64,000 nucleotides of DNA from an uncultured Prevotellaceae bacterium (GTDB lineage: Bacteria; Bacteroidota; Bacteroidia; Bacteroidales; Bacteroidaceae): positions 207,651-271,650 of the forward strand of contig ONLL01000004.1 in assembly GCA_900318685.1 (NCBI GenBank), written 5' to 3'. The translations under genes were made by a program, and so were the position numbers. Under the pieces are notes generated by a model. That model was given only the letters and a program-made list of their open reading frames with translations, did not search any database and had not been told where the DNA came from. Below are positions 17,227 through 25,867 of this stretch, piece after piece. How positions within the stretch are numbered: the stretch's first letter is position 1; each line of letters starts with the position of its first letter.

Positions 17227-20200
17227 ATGAAAAAGAATTCTATCACAAAAACCTTTGCAGCGCAGACAGTCCTGACGCTGATCCTCGCCATGTTCACCTC
17301 CATAGGAGCATGGGCTGGCGACATCACCTACACCGCTACAAGCGGCACCAACGGTTATTCCTTAGAGAACTACGGAAACCTGGTGGATGGCGACAAGAGT
17401 TCCAAATGGTGCGTCAACTCAGGCTCGCCTTACATCGAGTTCTATAGCTCCTCACCCATCATTCCGACGGGCTATGTGATGACTACCGCTGCCGACACAT
17501 ACCCTGACAATTTAGGGCGCAACCCGAAGAGACTGGTCATCAAGGCCAAAGCCAACGGGAGTGACTCGTGGACGACGCTAACTGATGTTACCAACGACGA
17601 CCTCGTACCATTTAAGAATACCACTGACTGCACATATAAACTGTCAAACACCAACACTTATCAGTATTTCCGACTGGAGTTTACTAGCAGAAATAACACA
17701 GAACTCCAACTGGCAGAGTTTGCATTTCTGATAGCACCCGAAAACGTTTCTGTCTCCTCGACAACCACGACGATGACGAACGGCACCTACCAGGTGGACA
17801 GCAATGTCACTATCAGCGAGCGCATCCAGATTAGCGGAACGGTCAACCTGATTCTCGGCGAAGGCGCAACACTCACCGCCAACGATGGTATTGAAGTGCC
17901 AACAGGAGCTACACTGATTATTGACGGCACAGGTTCTCTCGTTGCCCAGGCCTCAAACAATGATGTAGAAGGAAATGGACAAGCGGGTATTGGTGCTCGC
18001 GTTTCATTTGGCAACATCATCATCAATGGTGGCAACGTCACGGCAAAAGGCAAAAATGGCGGTGCAGGTATCGGTGGTAATAGGCATGCCAGCTCGGGTG
18101 GTGATATTATCATCAATGGAGGTGTGGTCAATGCCACTGGCAGCGTCTACCGCACAAATCCTTATGCTTCTGGTTTACATGAGGCCGCAGGTATCGGCGG
18201 TGGAGCAACAGAATGGGGAGGAAATTACGGGTATTTCAAGAGCATTACCATCAACGGTGGACAGGTAACGGCCGACAGGATAGGAAACTCAAGCAATAAT
18301 CCTAATGGGCCTTTCGGCACACTGGTGATGGGCTGGACAAATTATACCGACTTCATCAAAGCCGACACTTACTCGGCAGCAACCATGAGTTTCGCGGAGG
18401 GCAAGCAGTTTATGCTCGACGGCACGACGACCATTGCCACCACCAGCAACATCAACGGCAAGAAGATTGTGCCATTAAGATATAGTATTGCGGATGCTAC
18501 CGTCAGCGGCATATCGAGCACCTACAACTACACGGGCAGCCCCATCAACATCAATTACACCGTAACCTATAACGGCAACACGCTGTCAGCAGGCACCGAC
18601 TATACTGCCCAAATCATCAAGGACGGTGTAGCCGTTACGGAAGTCAAGGATGTGGGCGACTACACCCTGACCTTGACAGGTAAGGACTTCTATATGAACA
18701 CGAAAAGTGTAAACTTCAGTGTCGTAGCCCTAAGCTTGACCAGTGCTTCCATCAGTGGCATTGAGCCTACTTACTATTATACAGACACCCCTATCAACCT
18801 CAGCTATACTGTGACCCACGGAGGCACTACTCTCACGAAGGGTACCGACTACACCGCTAAGATTACCAAAGGGACTGAGAACACCGAGGTGACCACAATC
18901 ACAGAAGCCGGCAACTATACCCTAACCATTACGGGCATAAGCAACTATACGGGGGCGCTGACACAAGGTTTCGAAGTCATTGCTATCCCTGAGCTCATCA
19001 GCGGCGGCTTCACTGTCGATGGTGGACAGGCAACCAATTGGACTAGTTCTGGTTCAAATGAAAGCTACGACAAATTAGTGGATGGCAACCTGTCCACTAA
19101 ATACGGCCTTTCCAATTATGATCCCTGGGTTGAGTTCCATTACAGTTACCCCATCCCTGTGAAAGGCTATGTCCTCTGGACAGCCAACGATCAAGAAGGC
19201 AAACGTAACCCACGTTCATGGACCATCAAGGCCAAGAATGAGGGCGACACAGGGTGGACCACTCTGGCAACAGTGAATAACAGCAACGGCGACAAGCTGC
19301 CTATGGCCAATGAAACTGCAACATCGTTCTACATTAACAACAGCAATTCCTACCAATACTTCCGCTTTGAGGCTACAAAGAGCAATGAGTTCCAACTGGC
19401 AGAGTTGCAATTCTATACGACGCCCCGCGTGTTCCGCGATTTCCTATACCTCACCGTCGACGGCATAGCCAAAAGATATAATTACACGGGCAGCGCCATC
19501 AATATCAGCCACACCGTGACATCTCTAGAAGGAGACATATTGACCCAGGGAACGGATTACGAGGTGACATACACCAGAGGCGGCAGCATCGTGCAAGAGG
19601 TGAAGGACAAGGGCACCTATAAGATGACCTTCAATGGAATAGGCAAATACACAGGTACGAAGAGCTTTACTTTCGATGTAGAGGACTATTTCGAGATTGG
19701 CAACGCGAATAGTTCCATAAGTGACTGTCCCACAGACGTTCAAAATAAATACAGTTTGTCACAGCAGATTTATACAACCACTGAACTTGGTGACGCCAAA
19801 ACCATAAAGAGCATTGGCTTTTACAATACGAAACAAGGTTGCAGCCGCAACTTGGAAATCTACATGACACTTACCGATAGAAGTTCCTATAATATAGATT
19901 CAGGAGAATACTATGTAGAAGAGTGGGTTCCCGTAGACACTGTCGAAGATTTAGTGTTCCGCGGTAACGTCACTTTCTTGAAAGACGACTGGACGGAAAT
20001 TCCCCTTGATATGCCTTTTGTATATGATGGGCAACACAACGTGGCGATTATGATCTATGACAAGACAGCAGTAGAGAATTCATCTAGTTTGAACTTCCGC
20101 GCCTATTCGGTAGATACATATCAATCTGCTGATGCGAGTTCAACCTACCCAGAATATAACCCGAAAAGACCTGCAAATGGTCATGGCACTCAACAAAAGA

Positions 20201-23200
20201 ACCAGCTCCTTTTGTCAATTGACGATTTGCCGACCTGCTTCAAGCCTCATGATATCGCCATCGACTACACAGGAGGAAAAACTGCCTCGCTTAGCTGGGC
20301 CAATGGCTCGGAAGGTCAAACGGCTTGGCAGATATGCATAAATGATGGAAAGAGCGACCGCATCATCGATGTCACTACAAATCCCTACACGCTGACTGGC
20401 CTTGAATTTGCCACAAGCTATGCGATAAAGATGCGCACCAACTGTGGCAATGGCAACTATAGTGACTGGACTAATGTCATCAATTTCGCAACGGACTTCT
20501 GCGAGAGGGAGAACATGTGCAACATCAGTTTTGACCTCACTAATTCTTCAGGCTACTTGTGGTTAGGCAACGCTATCGAGGTCGTAGATGCCCAGACAGG
20601 CTTCCTCCTCGGTACAGTCACAAACGATTCTCAAGTAAGTGATGATATTTTTTATACTCCCATCACTACACATGAAGTTGTTCTAGTTCCTGCTGGCAGG
20701 GAAATCAATTTCCGATGGGTATTGGGTGACAGTCCAAATTATTGTTCGTGGACGGTATACGATGTCAATGGCGATGAAATCTTTTCTGGTGCCGGAAATT
20801 ATAATATGAATACTGGCACAATTCTTTACACCTACACCGTCGATTGCCTTATCAACCCCTACAAGATGCCCACTGAGCTGACCTGTACAAAAGTCTCCGC
20901 CACTACCGCCACACTCAGCTGGACGGAGAAAGCCTCTGCCACTGCCTGGCAAATCTGCCTAGACGATGATGAAAACAACCTTATCAATGTCAGCACCATC
21001 CCATATACGCTGAATGGACTTACTCCTGAAAAGATTTACAAAGCCAAGGTCCGTGCCTACGGTTCTGACGGACAGAGCCGGTGGACAAACAACATCAGCT
21101 TCCTGCCGAGTGCCAAACGTCACATCGGCTCTTCTTCTGGCACTGAGTATAACCTGCCGACGGCCACATACAACTCATTTAGTCTGACGGAGCAAATCTA
21201 TACGGCAGCCGAACTAGGAAGCGCAGGAATCTTTACTAGCATTGATTTTTACAACGTAGCTAATGCATGTACCCGCAACTTGGATATTTACATGGCTTAC
21301 ACTGACAAGAACAGTTTCGATGGCAGTTATGGCTGGGTCAGTGTCACAGAAGCCGACAAAGTATTCAGTGGCAACGTAACCTTCGTAAAAGGCGCATGGA
21401 CAACTATCGAGTTGGACCATCTGTTCTCTTATGATGGCCAACAAAATGTGGTGATTGCCGTCGATGACAATACGGGCAGCAGCCTCGGTAGTAACGGCAC
21501 TTCCCCTGCACAATTCAGTGTCTTCAGTATTTCAACATGCATGTCACTTGGTTCGCATGGCAACAACTTTGATATTACAAAGCTGTCAGAGCAATACGGC
21601 AGTACATATTATAGAAAGAATGAGATTCGCCTTGGCGTTGCTGAAGAAGGCGAGGTACTCCGACCTGGTTTCCTGACCTGCACTGAGGTCACTGGCTCAA
21701 CAGCCACACTCAGTTGGACTGAAAACGGTACTGCCACCGCTTGGCAGTTATGCTTGAATGATAACGAAAACGACCTCATCGATGTCACTACCAATCCTTA
21801 TATACTAACCGACCTCTCTCCCGATGTGGTTTACACTGCTAAAGTGCGTGCCGTCAGTGGCAATAAGTTTAGCGAATGGAGTAGGAATGTCAGCTTTGAG
21901 CCTACTAGTAAACGTCGCATTGGAACAGGCAGTGGTACTAACAACTTCCTGCCCACTTTTAACAAGAGTAGTTACTCTCTGTCTGAGCAAATCTACACTG
22001 CAGCTGAAATGGGCAGTGCAGGAATCATCTCTAGCATTGATTTCTTCTCTACTTCCTCCCCTTGCACCCGCAACTTGGACATTTACATGGTTCATACTGA
22101 TAAAAACTGTTTTGAGGATAAAGATGATTGGATTAGGGTTACTGCGGATGACAAAGTTTTCAGCGGTGACGTGACTTTCTCAAAGAACATTTGGACAACC
22201 ATCGATTTTGACGAATTCTTCAATTATAACGGAGAAAAGAATGTGATGATTGTTATTGACGACAACACAGGTAGCTACGATAACAATAGCAATCCACCTA
22301 ATGATTTCTATGTCTTCGATGTTAATGAATGCCAGTCAACCTACTACTATTACGGAAACGTTGACCCGACTAATCCAAATTGCTATGGCAATCCCCAAAA
22401 AAGGAAGAACCAGATTCGCCTAGGCTATGCCACGGGAAGCTCAGTCCCAAGACCCAAGGATCTGGTTTGCAAAGACTTCACCTTCAACACCGCCACACTA
22501 AGCTGGACGGAGAGCGGCGAAGCCACGTCTTGGCAGATTTGTCTGAACAATGACGAGTACAACCTCATCGATGCCGACACGAATACCTTTACGATCGCCA
22601 GCCTTGCTCCTGGGACATACACCGCCAAGGTGCGTGCCGTCAGCGGTAATGAGGTTAGCGACTGGAGCAAAAGCGTCAGCTTTGGACCCTTAGGAAAAAT
22701 AAGAATCGGTACGGGTACATATACACAATACAACATGCCATCTATGACCTCGTCACCTTATTCCTTGACAGAGCAAATCTACACTAGTGAGGAAATAGGT
22801 GATGCAGGGGCTGGTGCAGGAGTGATTACAAGTATTGATTTCTATAACACTGCTCCCGAGCAAACACGCAACTTGGACATCTATCTGGTTCATACCGACA
22901 AAAGTTGCTTCAATAACCCAACCGAGTATATCAGCGTCAGCGAAACTGACTTGGTGTTTAGCGGTAATGTAACCTTCCTACAAGACGATTGGACGGTCAT
23001 CAATTTTGACAAAGACTTCTCCTATGATGGTAAAAGCAATGTGGCTATTGTCGTCGACGACAACACAGGCAGCAGCTTCCCAGGAGAGCCTATACGTTGC
23101 TACGCTCTTCAAACTTATGACTATCAATTAGTGTATATGAGTGGAGGTAACAACTACGACCCGGCCAAGCCGTCGGGTGGTGGTATGATGCCCTATAAAA

Positions 23201-25020
23201 ACCAGATTCGCCTTGGCTTCACTCCAAGTAGTATCTCCATCATTGCAAGACCAACCGAGCTGGCCTGTACAGGCTACACTAAGACTACGGCCACGTTGAG
23301 TTGGACGGAGAACGGATCAGCCACCACCTGGGAGATCTGTCTAAACGACGATGATGAGCATCCCATCACGGCTAACACCAATCCCTATACCTTAACAGGA
23401 CTTACCGAAGAGACTCCCTATACCGCCAAGGTGCGCGCCGTCGCTAACGGTGAAGGCAGCTACTGGAGCAGTAAGGTCAGCTTCCAGCCTTCAGACAAGC
23501 TCCGTATTGGTACTGGAGAAGCTGCTAATAACTACCTGCCCATTTCATCTACTAGTAATTATTGTATGTCTGAACAAATCTACACAGCTTCTGACATTGG
23601 TATGGCTGGTACTATCACAAGCCTTGATTTCTTCAACAAAGGCAAAGAGTTTTCCCGCAACCTGGACATCTACATAGTCTACACTGACAAGAGTAATTTT
23701 GACGATTATAAAGGTGTTAGTGCAACGGAAGCCGACTTGGTGTTCAGTGGCAATGTTACCTTCAACGAAGGAGTTTGGAGTACTATCTATCTCGATTCTC
23801 CCTTTGTGTATGACGGTCAGAGAAATGTGGTGCTTATAGTTGACGACAACACAAGCAATAGTTCGGGCTCTACATATTATTTCTATACCTATGACGCAGG
23901 TGCCAACCAAGCCCTCCATTATAATGACGGCACCAATTTGGATCCTACCTCGTCTGAGATTCTGGAAAGATCTGGAAGTCGATATTCTGTCAAGAACCAG
24001 CTGCGCCTCGGCATAACCACAGGCACTATTGCCACTATACCAAGGCCTAATGCGTTGACCTGCACAGATGACAGCCCCACCACAGCCACGCTCAGCTGGA
24101 CTGAGAGAGGCAACGCCACGAAATGGCAAATCTGTGTAAACGACGATGAGGAGAACCTTATTACAGTTACTTCAAATCCTTATACCTTGACAGGCCTTAC
24201 TGAAGAGGTGCTCTATACCGCCAAGGTGCGTGCCGTCACAGCTGATGATGGGGTAAGCCGATGGAGTGAAAAGGTCAAATTCTATCCGTCAGCAAAAATC
24301 AATATCGGCTGTGGTACTTACACCGACTATCACCTACCTTGCTTCCTCAATTCAGTGTATTCTATGTCACAGCAAATCTATACCGCTGCTGAAATAGGCA
24401 CAGCGGGAACTATTTCAAGCATCGACTTCTACAACGCAGGCTCCGAAAGGTCCCGCAACCTAGACATCTATCTGGTAAGCTCTAACAAGAACAATTTCGA
24501 AAGTGGCAGCGACTGGATTAGCGTCACTGCAGCCGACAAGGTGTTTAGCGGCGAGATAATCTTTGCACAGGATGCTTGGACTCCTATTGTGTTGAATACC
24601 TCCTACGTTTATGATGGTCAAAGTAATGTAGTGCTTGTTGTTGACGACAACACGGAGGAAACTAGTTATTGGTTGGATTTCGAAACTTTCGATGCCCCCG
24701 GTCAGGCCTTATTATTCAACAACACTTACGACAATAACATAAACTTCGACCCGACAGATCCTGGCAGCAATAGTGGGACAGTGATGGATATGAAGAACCA
24801 TATTCGTCTCGGCATCACCCAACCTGCAGTCGCAGGCGATGTCAATGGCGACGGCAGTGTCACCATCAAGGATGCTATAGCTGTGGTGAACTACATCCTC
24901 ACCAACGGCCATCCTACGGGTAACTTCGTGTTCAGTGCTGCCGACATGAATGGCGATAAGGCTATTACAATCTCAGATGCTGTAGCTATTGTCAACAGGA
25001 TTCTGAAGGGTGAGGAGTGA
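17227..25020 (+). CDS. Giant secreted multidomain protein: discoidin-like, six Fn3 cassettes, C-terminal dockerin
   Basis: A 2598-aa exported protein, start MKKNSITKTFAAQTVLTLIL with a signal peptide ending near GAWAG. Order: a discoidin/F5-8C-like domain (~35-175); a glycine-rich beta-helix-like part (~180-400, repeated NGG and GAGIGG); two repeats of ~85 aa with YNYTGSPI and GTDYTA; a second discoidin-like domain (~590-735); and a third GTDY repeat. From about residue 821 six cassettes follow, each a ~200-aa beta-rich unit (QIYTAAE, SRNLDIY, VVDDNTG) with an ~80-aa Fn3 unit (TATLSWTE, YTAKVRA). Fn3 units start near 1006, 1214, 1479, 1742, 2008 and 2273. The end (~2537-2598) is a two-segment type I dockerin (GDVNGDGSVTIKDA, DMNGDKAITISDA). 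Adhesion or glycan binding is inferred. No cohesin gene is nearby. Confidence 0.85.
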   Translation: MKKNSITKTFAAQTVLTLILAMFTSIGAWAGDITYTATSGTNGYSLENYGNLVDGDKSSKWCVNSGSPYIEFYSSSPIIPTGYVMTTAADTYPDNLGRNPKRLVIKAKANGSDSWTTLTDVTNDDLVPFKNTTDCTYKLSNTNTYQYFRLEFTSRNNTELQLAEFAFLIAPENVSVSSTTTTMTNGTYQVDSNVTISERIQISGTVNLILGEGATLTANDGIEVPTGATLIIDGTGSLVAQASNNDVEGNGQAGIGARVSFGNIIINGGNVTAKGKNGGAGIGGNRHASSGGDIIINGGVVNATGSVYRTNPYASGLHEAAGIGGGATEWGGNYGYFKSITINGGQVTADRIGNSSNNPNGPFGTLVMGWTNYTDFIKADTYSAATMSFAEGKQFMLDGTTTIATTSNINGKKIVPLRYSIADATVSGISSTYNYTGSPININYTVTYNGNTLSAGTDYTAQIIKDGVAVTEVKDVGDYTLTLTGKDFYMNTKSVNFSVVALSLTSASISGIEPTYYYTDTPINLSYTVTHGGTTLTKGTDYTAKITKGTENTEVTTITEAGNYTLTITGISNYTGALTQGFEVIAIPELISGGFTVDGGQATNWTSSGSNESYDKLVDGNLSTKYGLSNYDPWVEFHYSYPIPVKGYVLWTANDQEGKRNPRSWTIKAKNEGDTGWTTLATVNNSNGDKLPMANETATSFYINNSNSYQYFRFEATKSNEFQLAELQFYTTPRVFRDFLYLTVDGIAKRYNYTGSAINISHTVTSLEGDILTQGTDYEVTYTRGGSIVQEVKDKGTYKMTFNGIGKYTGTKSFTFDVEDYFEIGNANSSISDCPTDVQNKYSLSQQIYTTTELGDAKTIKSIGFYNTKQGCSRNLEIYMTLTDRSSYNIDSGEYYVEEWVPVDTVEDLVFRGNVTFLKDDWTEIPLDMPFVYDGQHNVAIMIYDKTAVENSSSLNFRAYSVDTYQSADASSTYPEYNPKRPANGHGTQQKNQLLLSIDDLPTCFKPHDIAIDYTGGKTASLSWANGSEGQTAWQICINDGKSDRIIDVTTNPYTLTGLEFATSYAIKMRTNCGNGNYSDWTNVINFATDFCERENMCNISFDLTNSSGYLWLGNAIEVVDAQTGFLLGTVTNDSQVSDDIFYTPITTHEVVLVPAGREINFRWVLGDSPNYCSWTVYDVNGDEIFSGAGNYNMNTGTILYTYTVDCLINPYKMPTELTCTKVSATTATLSWTEKASATAWQICLDDDENNLINVSTIPYTLNGLTPEKIYKAKVRAYGSDGQSRWTNNISFLPSAKRHIGSSSGTEYNLPTATYNSFSLTEQIYTAAELGSAGIFTSIDFYNVANACTRNLDIYMAYTDKNSFDGSYGWVSVTEADKVFSGNVTFVKGAWTTIELDHLFSYDGQQNVVIAVDDNTGSSLGSNGTSPAQFSVFSISTCMSLGSHGNNFDITKLSEQYGSTYYRKNEIRLGVAEEGEVLRPGFLTCTEVTGSTATLSWTENGTATAWQLCLNDNENDLIDVTTNPYILTDLSPDVVYTAKVRAVSGNKFSEWSRNVSFEPTSKRRIGTGSGTNNFLPTFNKSSYSLSEQIYTAAEMGSAGIISSIDFFSTSSPCTRNLDIYMVHTDKNCFEDKDDWIRVTADDKVFSGDVTFSKNIWTTIDFDEFFNYNGEKNVMIVIDDNTGSYDNNSNPPNDFYVFDVNECQSTYYYYGNVDPTNPNCYGNPQKRKNQIRLGYATGSSVPRPKDLVCKDFTFNTATLSWTESGEATSWQICLNNDEYNLIDADTNTFTIASLAPGTYTAKVRAVSGNEVSDWSKSVSFGPLGKIRIGTGTYTQYNMPSMTSSPYSLTEQIYTSEEIGDAGAGAGVITSIDFYNTAPEQTRNLDIYLVHTDKSCFNNPTEYISVSETDLVFSGNVTFLQDDWTVINFDKDFSYDGKSNVAIVVDDNTGSSFPGEPIRCYALQTYDYQLVYMSGGNNYDPAKPSGGGMMPYKNQIRLGFTPSSISIIARPTELACTGYTKTTATLSWTENGSATTWEICLNDDDEHPITANTNPYTLTGLTEETPYTAKVRAVANGEGSYWSSKVSFQPSDKLRIGTGEAANNYLPISSTSNYCMSEQIYTASDIGMAGTITSLDFFNKGKEFSRNLDIYIVYTDKSNFDDYKGVSATEADLVFSGNVTFNEGVWSTIYLDSPFVYDGQRNVVLIVDDNTSNSSGSTYYFYTYDAGANQALHYNDGTNLDPTSSEILERSGSRYSVKNQLRLGITTGTIATIPRPNALTCTDDSPTTATLSWTERGNATKWQICVNDDEENLITVTSNPYTLTGLTEEVLYTAKVRAVTADDGVSRWSEKVKFYPSAKINIGCGTYTDYHLPCFLNSVYSMSQQIYTAAEIGTAGTISSIDFYNAGSERSRNLDIYLVSSNKNNFESGSDWISVTAADKVFSGEIIFAQDAWTPIVLNTSYVYDGQSNVVLVVDDNTEETSYWLDFETFDAPGQALLFNNTYDNNINFDPTDPGSNSGTVMDMKNHIRLGITQPAVAGDVNGDGSVTIKDAIAVVNYILTNGHPTGNFVFSAADMNGDKAITISDAVAIVNRILKGEE

Positions 25021-25032
25021 AGAGTTATTCCC

Positions 25033-25089
25033 CAAATGGTCGTTAGACAATAAACCTTAGGGAGTTTATTTGTCCTAACGACCATTTAG
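25033..25089. repeat. Inverted repeat after the 2598-aa gene
   Basis: AAATGGTCGTTAG-ACAATAAA (from 25034) is mirrored by TTTATTTGTCCTAACGACCATTT (to 25088) with a single-base bulge around a ~9-nt loop. It lies 13 bp after the stop. It is the probable 3' end structure of the transcript, although no U-run follows. Confidence 0.65.
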
Positions 25090-25308
25090 GGATAAATTGT
25101 CCTTCAAAATAATCTGCTCACGTAAAGAAAAATGGCCAAAAATGGGTCTTGCGGACGATGCATTCTAGAAGATGAGACAGGGAAAATCAGCATCAAGCAA
25201 GCCCGATTGAGGCGAAAATGGGTTTGAAAAGCTCCAAAAGTGAGTTTACAGTCGCTAGTTGCGGAGCTTGACATCGTTCCCACGCTGGGAATGACACGAA
25301 AGTAGCCG

Positions 25309-25347
25309 ACTTTGCTAACGTTCCCTGCATGGGAACGATAGCAAAGT
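25309..25347. repeat. 39-bp near-perfect palindrome
   Basis: ACTTTGCTAACGTTCCC (25309-25325) and GGGAACGATAGCAAAGT (25331-25347) pair with one mismatch around the loop TGCAT. A related shorter dyad, GTTCCCACGCTGGGAA, lies just upstream at about 25276-25291. Function unknown. Confidence 0.8.
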
Positions 25348-25440
25348 TACGTACTAACGACCGCAAACTCAGCTATTAGCGACCACGATGTCCTATCTAG
25401 TTTGCTGTTTTTTCGCAAAAAACGCTTCCCAAAATCACCA

Positions 25441-25478
25441 TTTTGGGGCCCCAAAACGCCCTTTTTGGGCATTTTTTT
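25441..25478. terminator. Palindrome TTTTGGGGCCCCAAAA followed by GC stem and T-run
   Basis: A 16-bp perfect palindrome (25441-25456) is followed by GCCC-TTTTT-GGGC and ATTTTTTT. It resembles an intrinsic terminator on the plus strand, but it is over 400 bp from the nearest upstream gene, so what it would terminate is unclear. Confidence 0.4.
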
Positions 25479-25789
25479 AGACTAGCAAAGAGGAATCAAA
25501 CACATAACGCACTTATTTATAGGCACTTAAAAAACACACCCAAACTCGCATATTTTCGTCCCAATGGTCACAGATGCGCAGGAGGATCCTTCTCACGAGG
25601 GCATTTGTAAAGACTATTCCAGACTACTTGTTGAATAAAGCGAACGCCATGATTGAATTCACTTTAAACTTGAGTCGGTGCTCTATTGGTAGTGCTTACA
25701 GGCTTCCTTAGTAGCACCTACACACCGACTTTGTAGAAGCAGAAGACCTATGCCACAACAACTTCCTCAGAAAGAAAAGTACAGAAATA

Positions 25790-25821
25790 TTTGGTAGAAA
25801 GCTTAGAATTTCGTATCTTTG
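25790..25821 (+). promoter_or_regulatory. Promoter of regulator copy 2
   Basis: TTTG at 25790-25793, a 20-bp spacer and TATCTTTG at 25814-25821. The ATG is 46 bp further on. Confidence 0.78.
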
Positions 25822-25867
25822 CACCCGACGAGAGAAATAGTCCGAAAGAACTACCATCGAAACATAT

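Larger units (their letters stand above)
25021..25789. other. Long non-coding interval rich in palindromes
   Basis: No convincing gene is present in about 770 bp. It holds three clear dyads, listed separately, and repeated CTAACGACC words at 25073, 25353 and a variant near 25377. The frame on the minus strand at 25708-25995 overlaps the next gene's start and has no family features. Confidence 0.5.

Noticed and set aside
17227-25020. Dockerin as evidence for a cellulosome
   Set aside because: No cohesin, scaffoldin or cellulase gene is in the window; single dockerin ends are common in non-cellulosomal Bacteroidales proteins.
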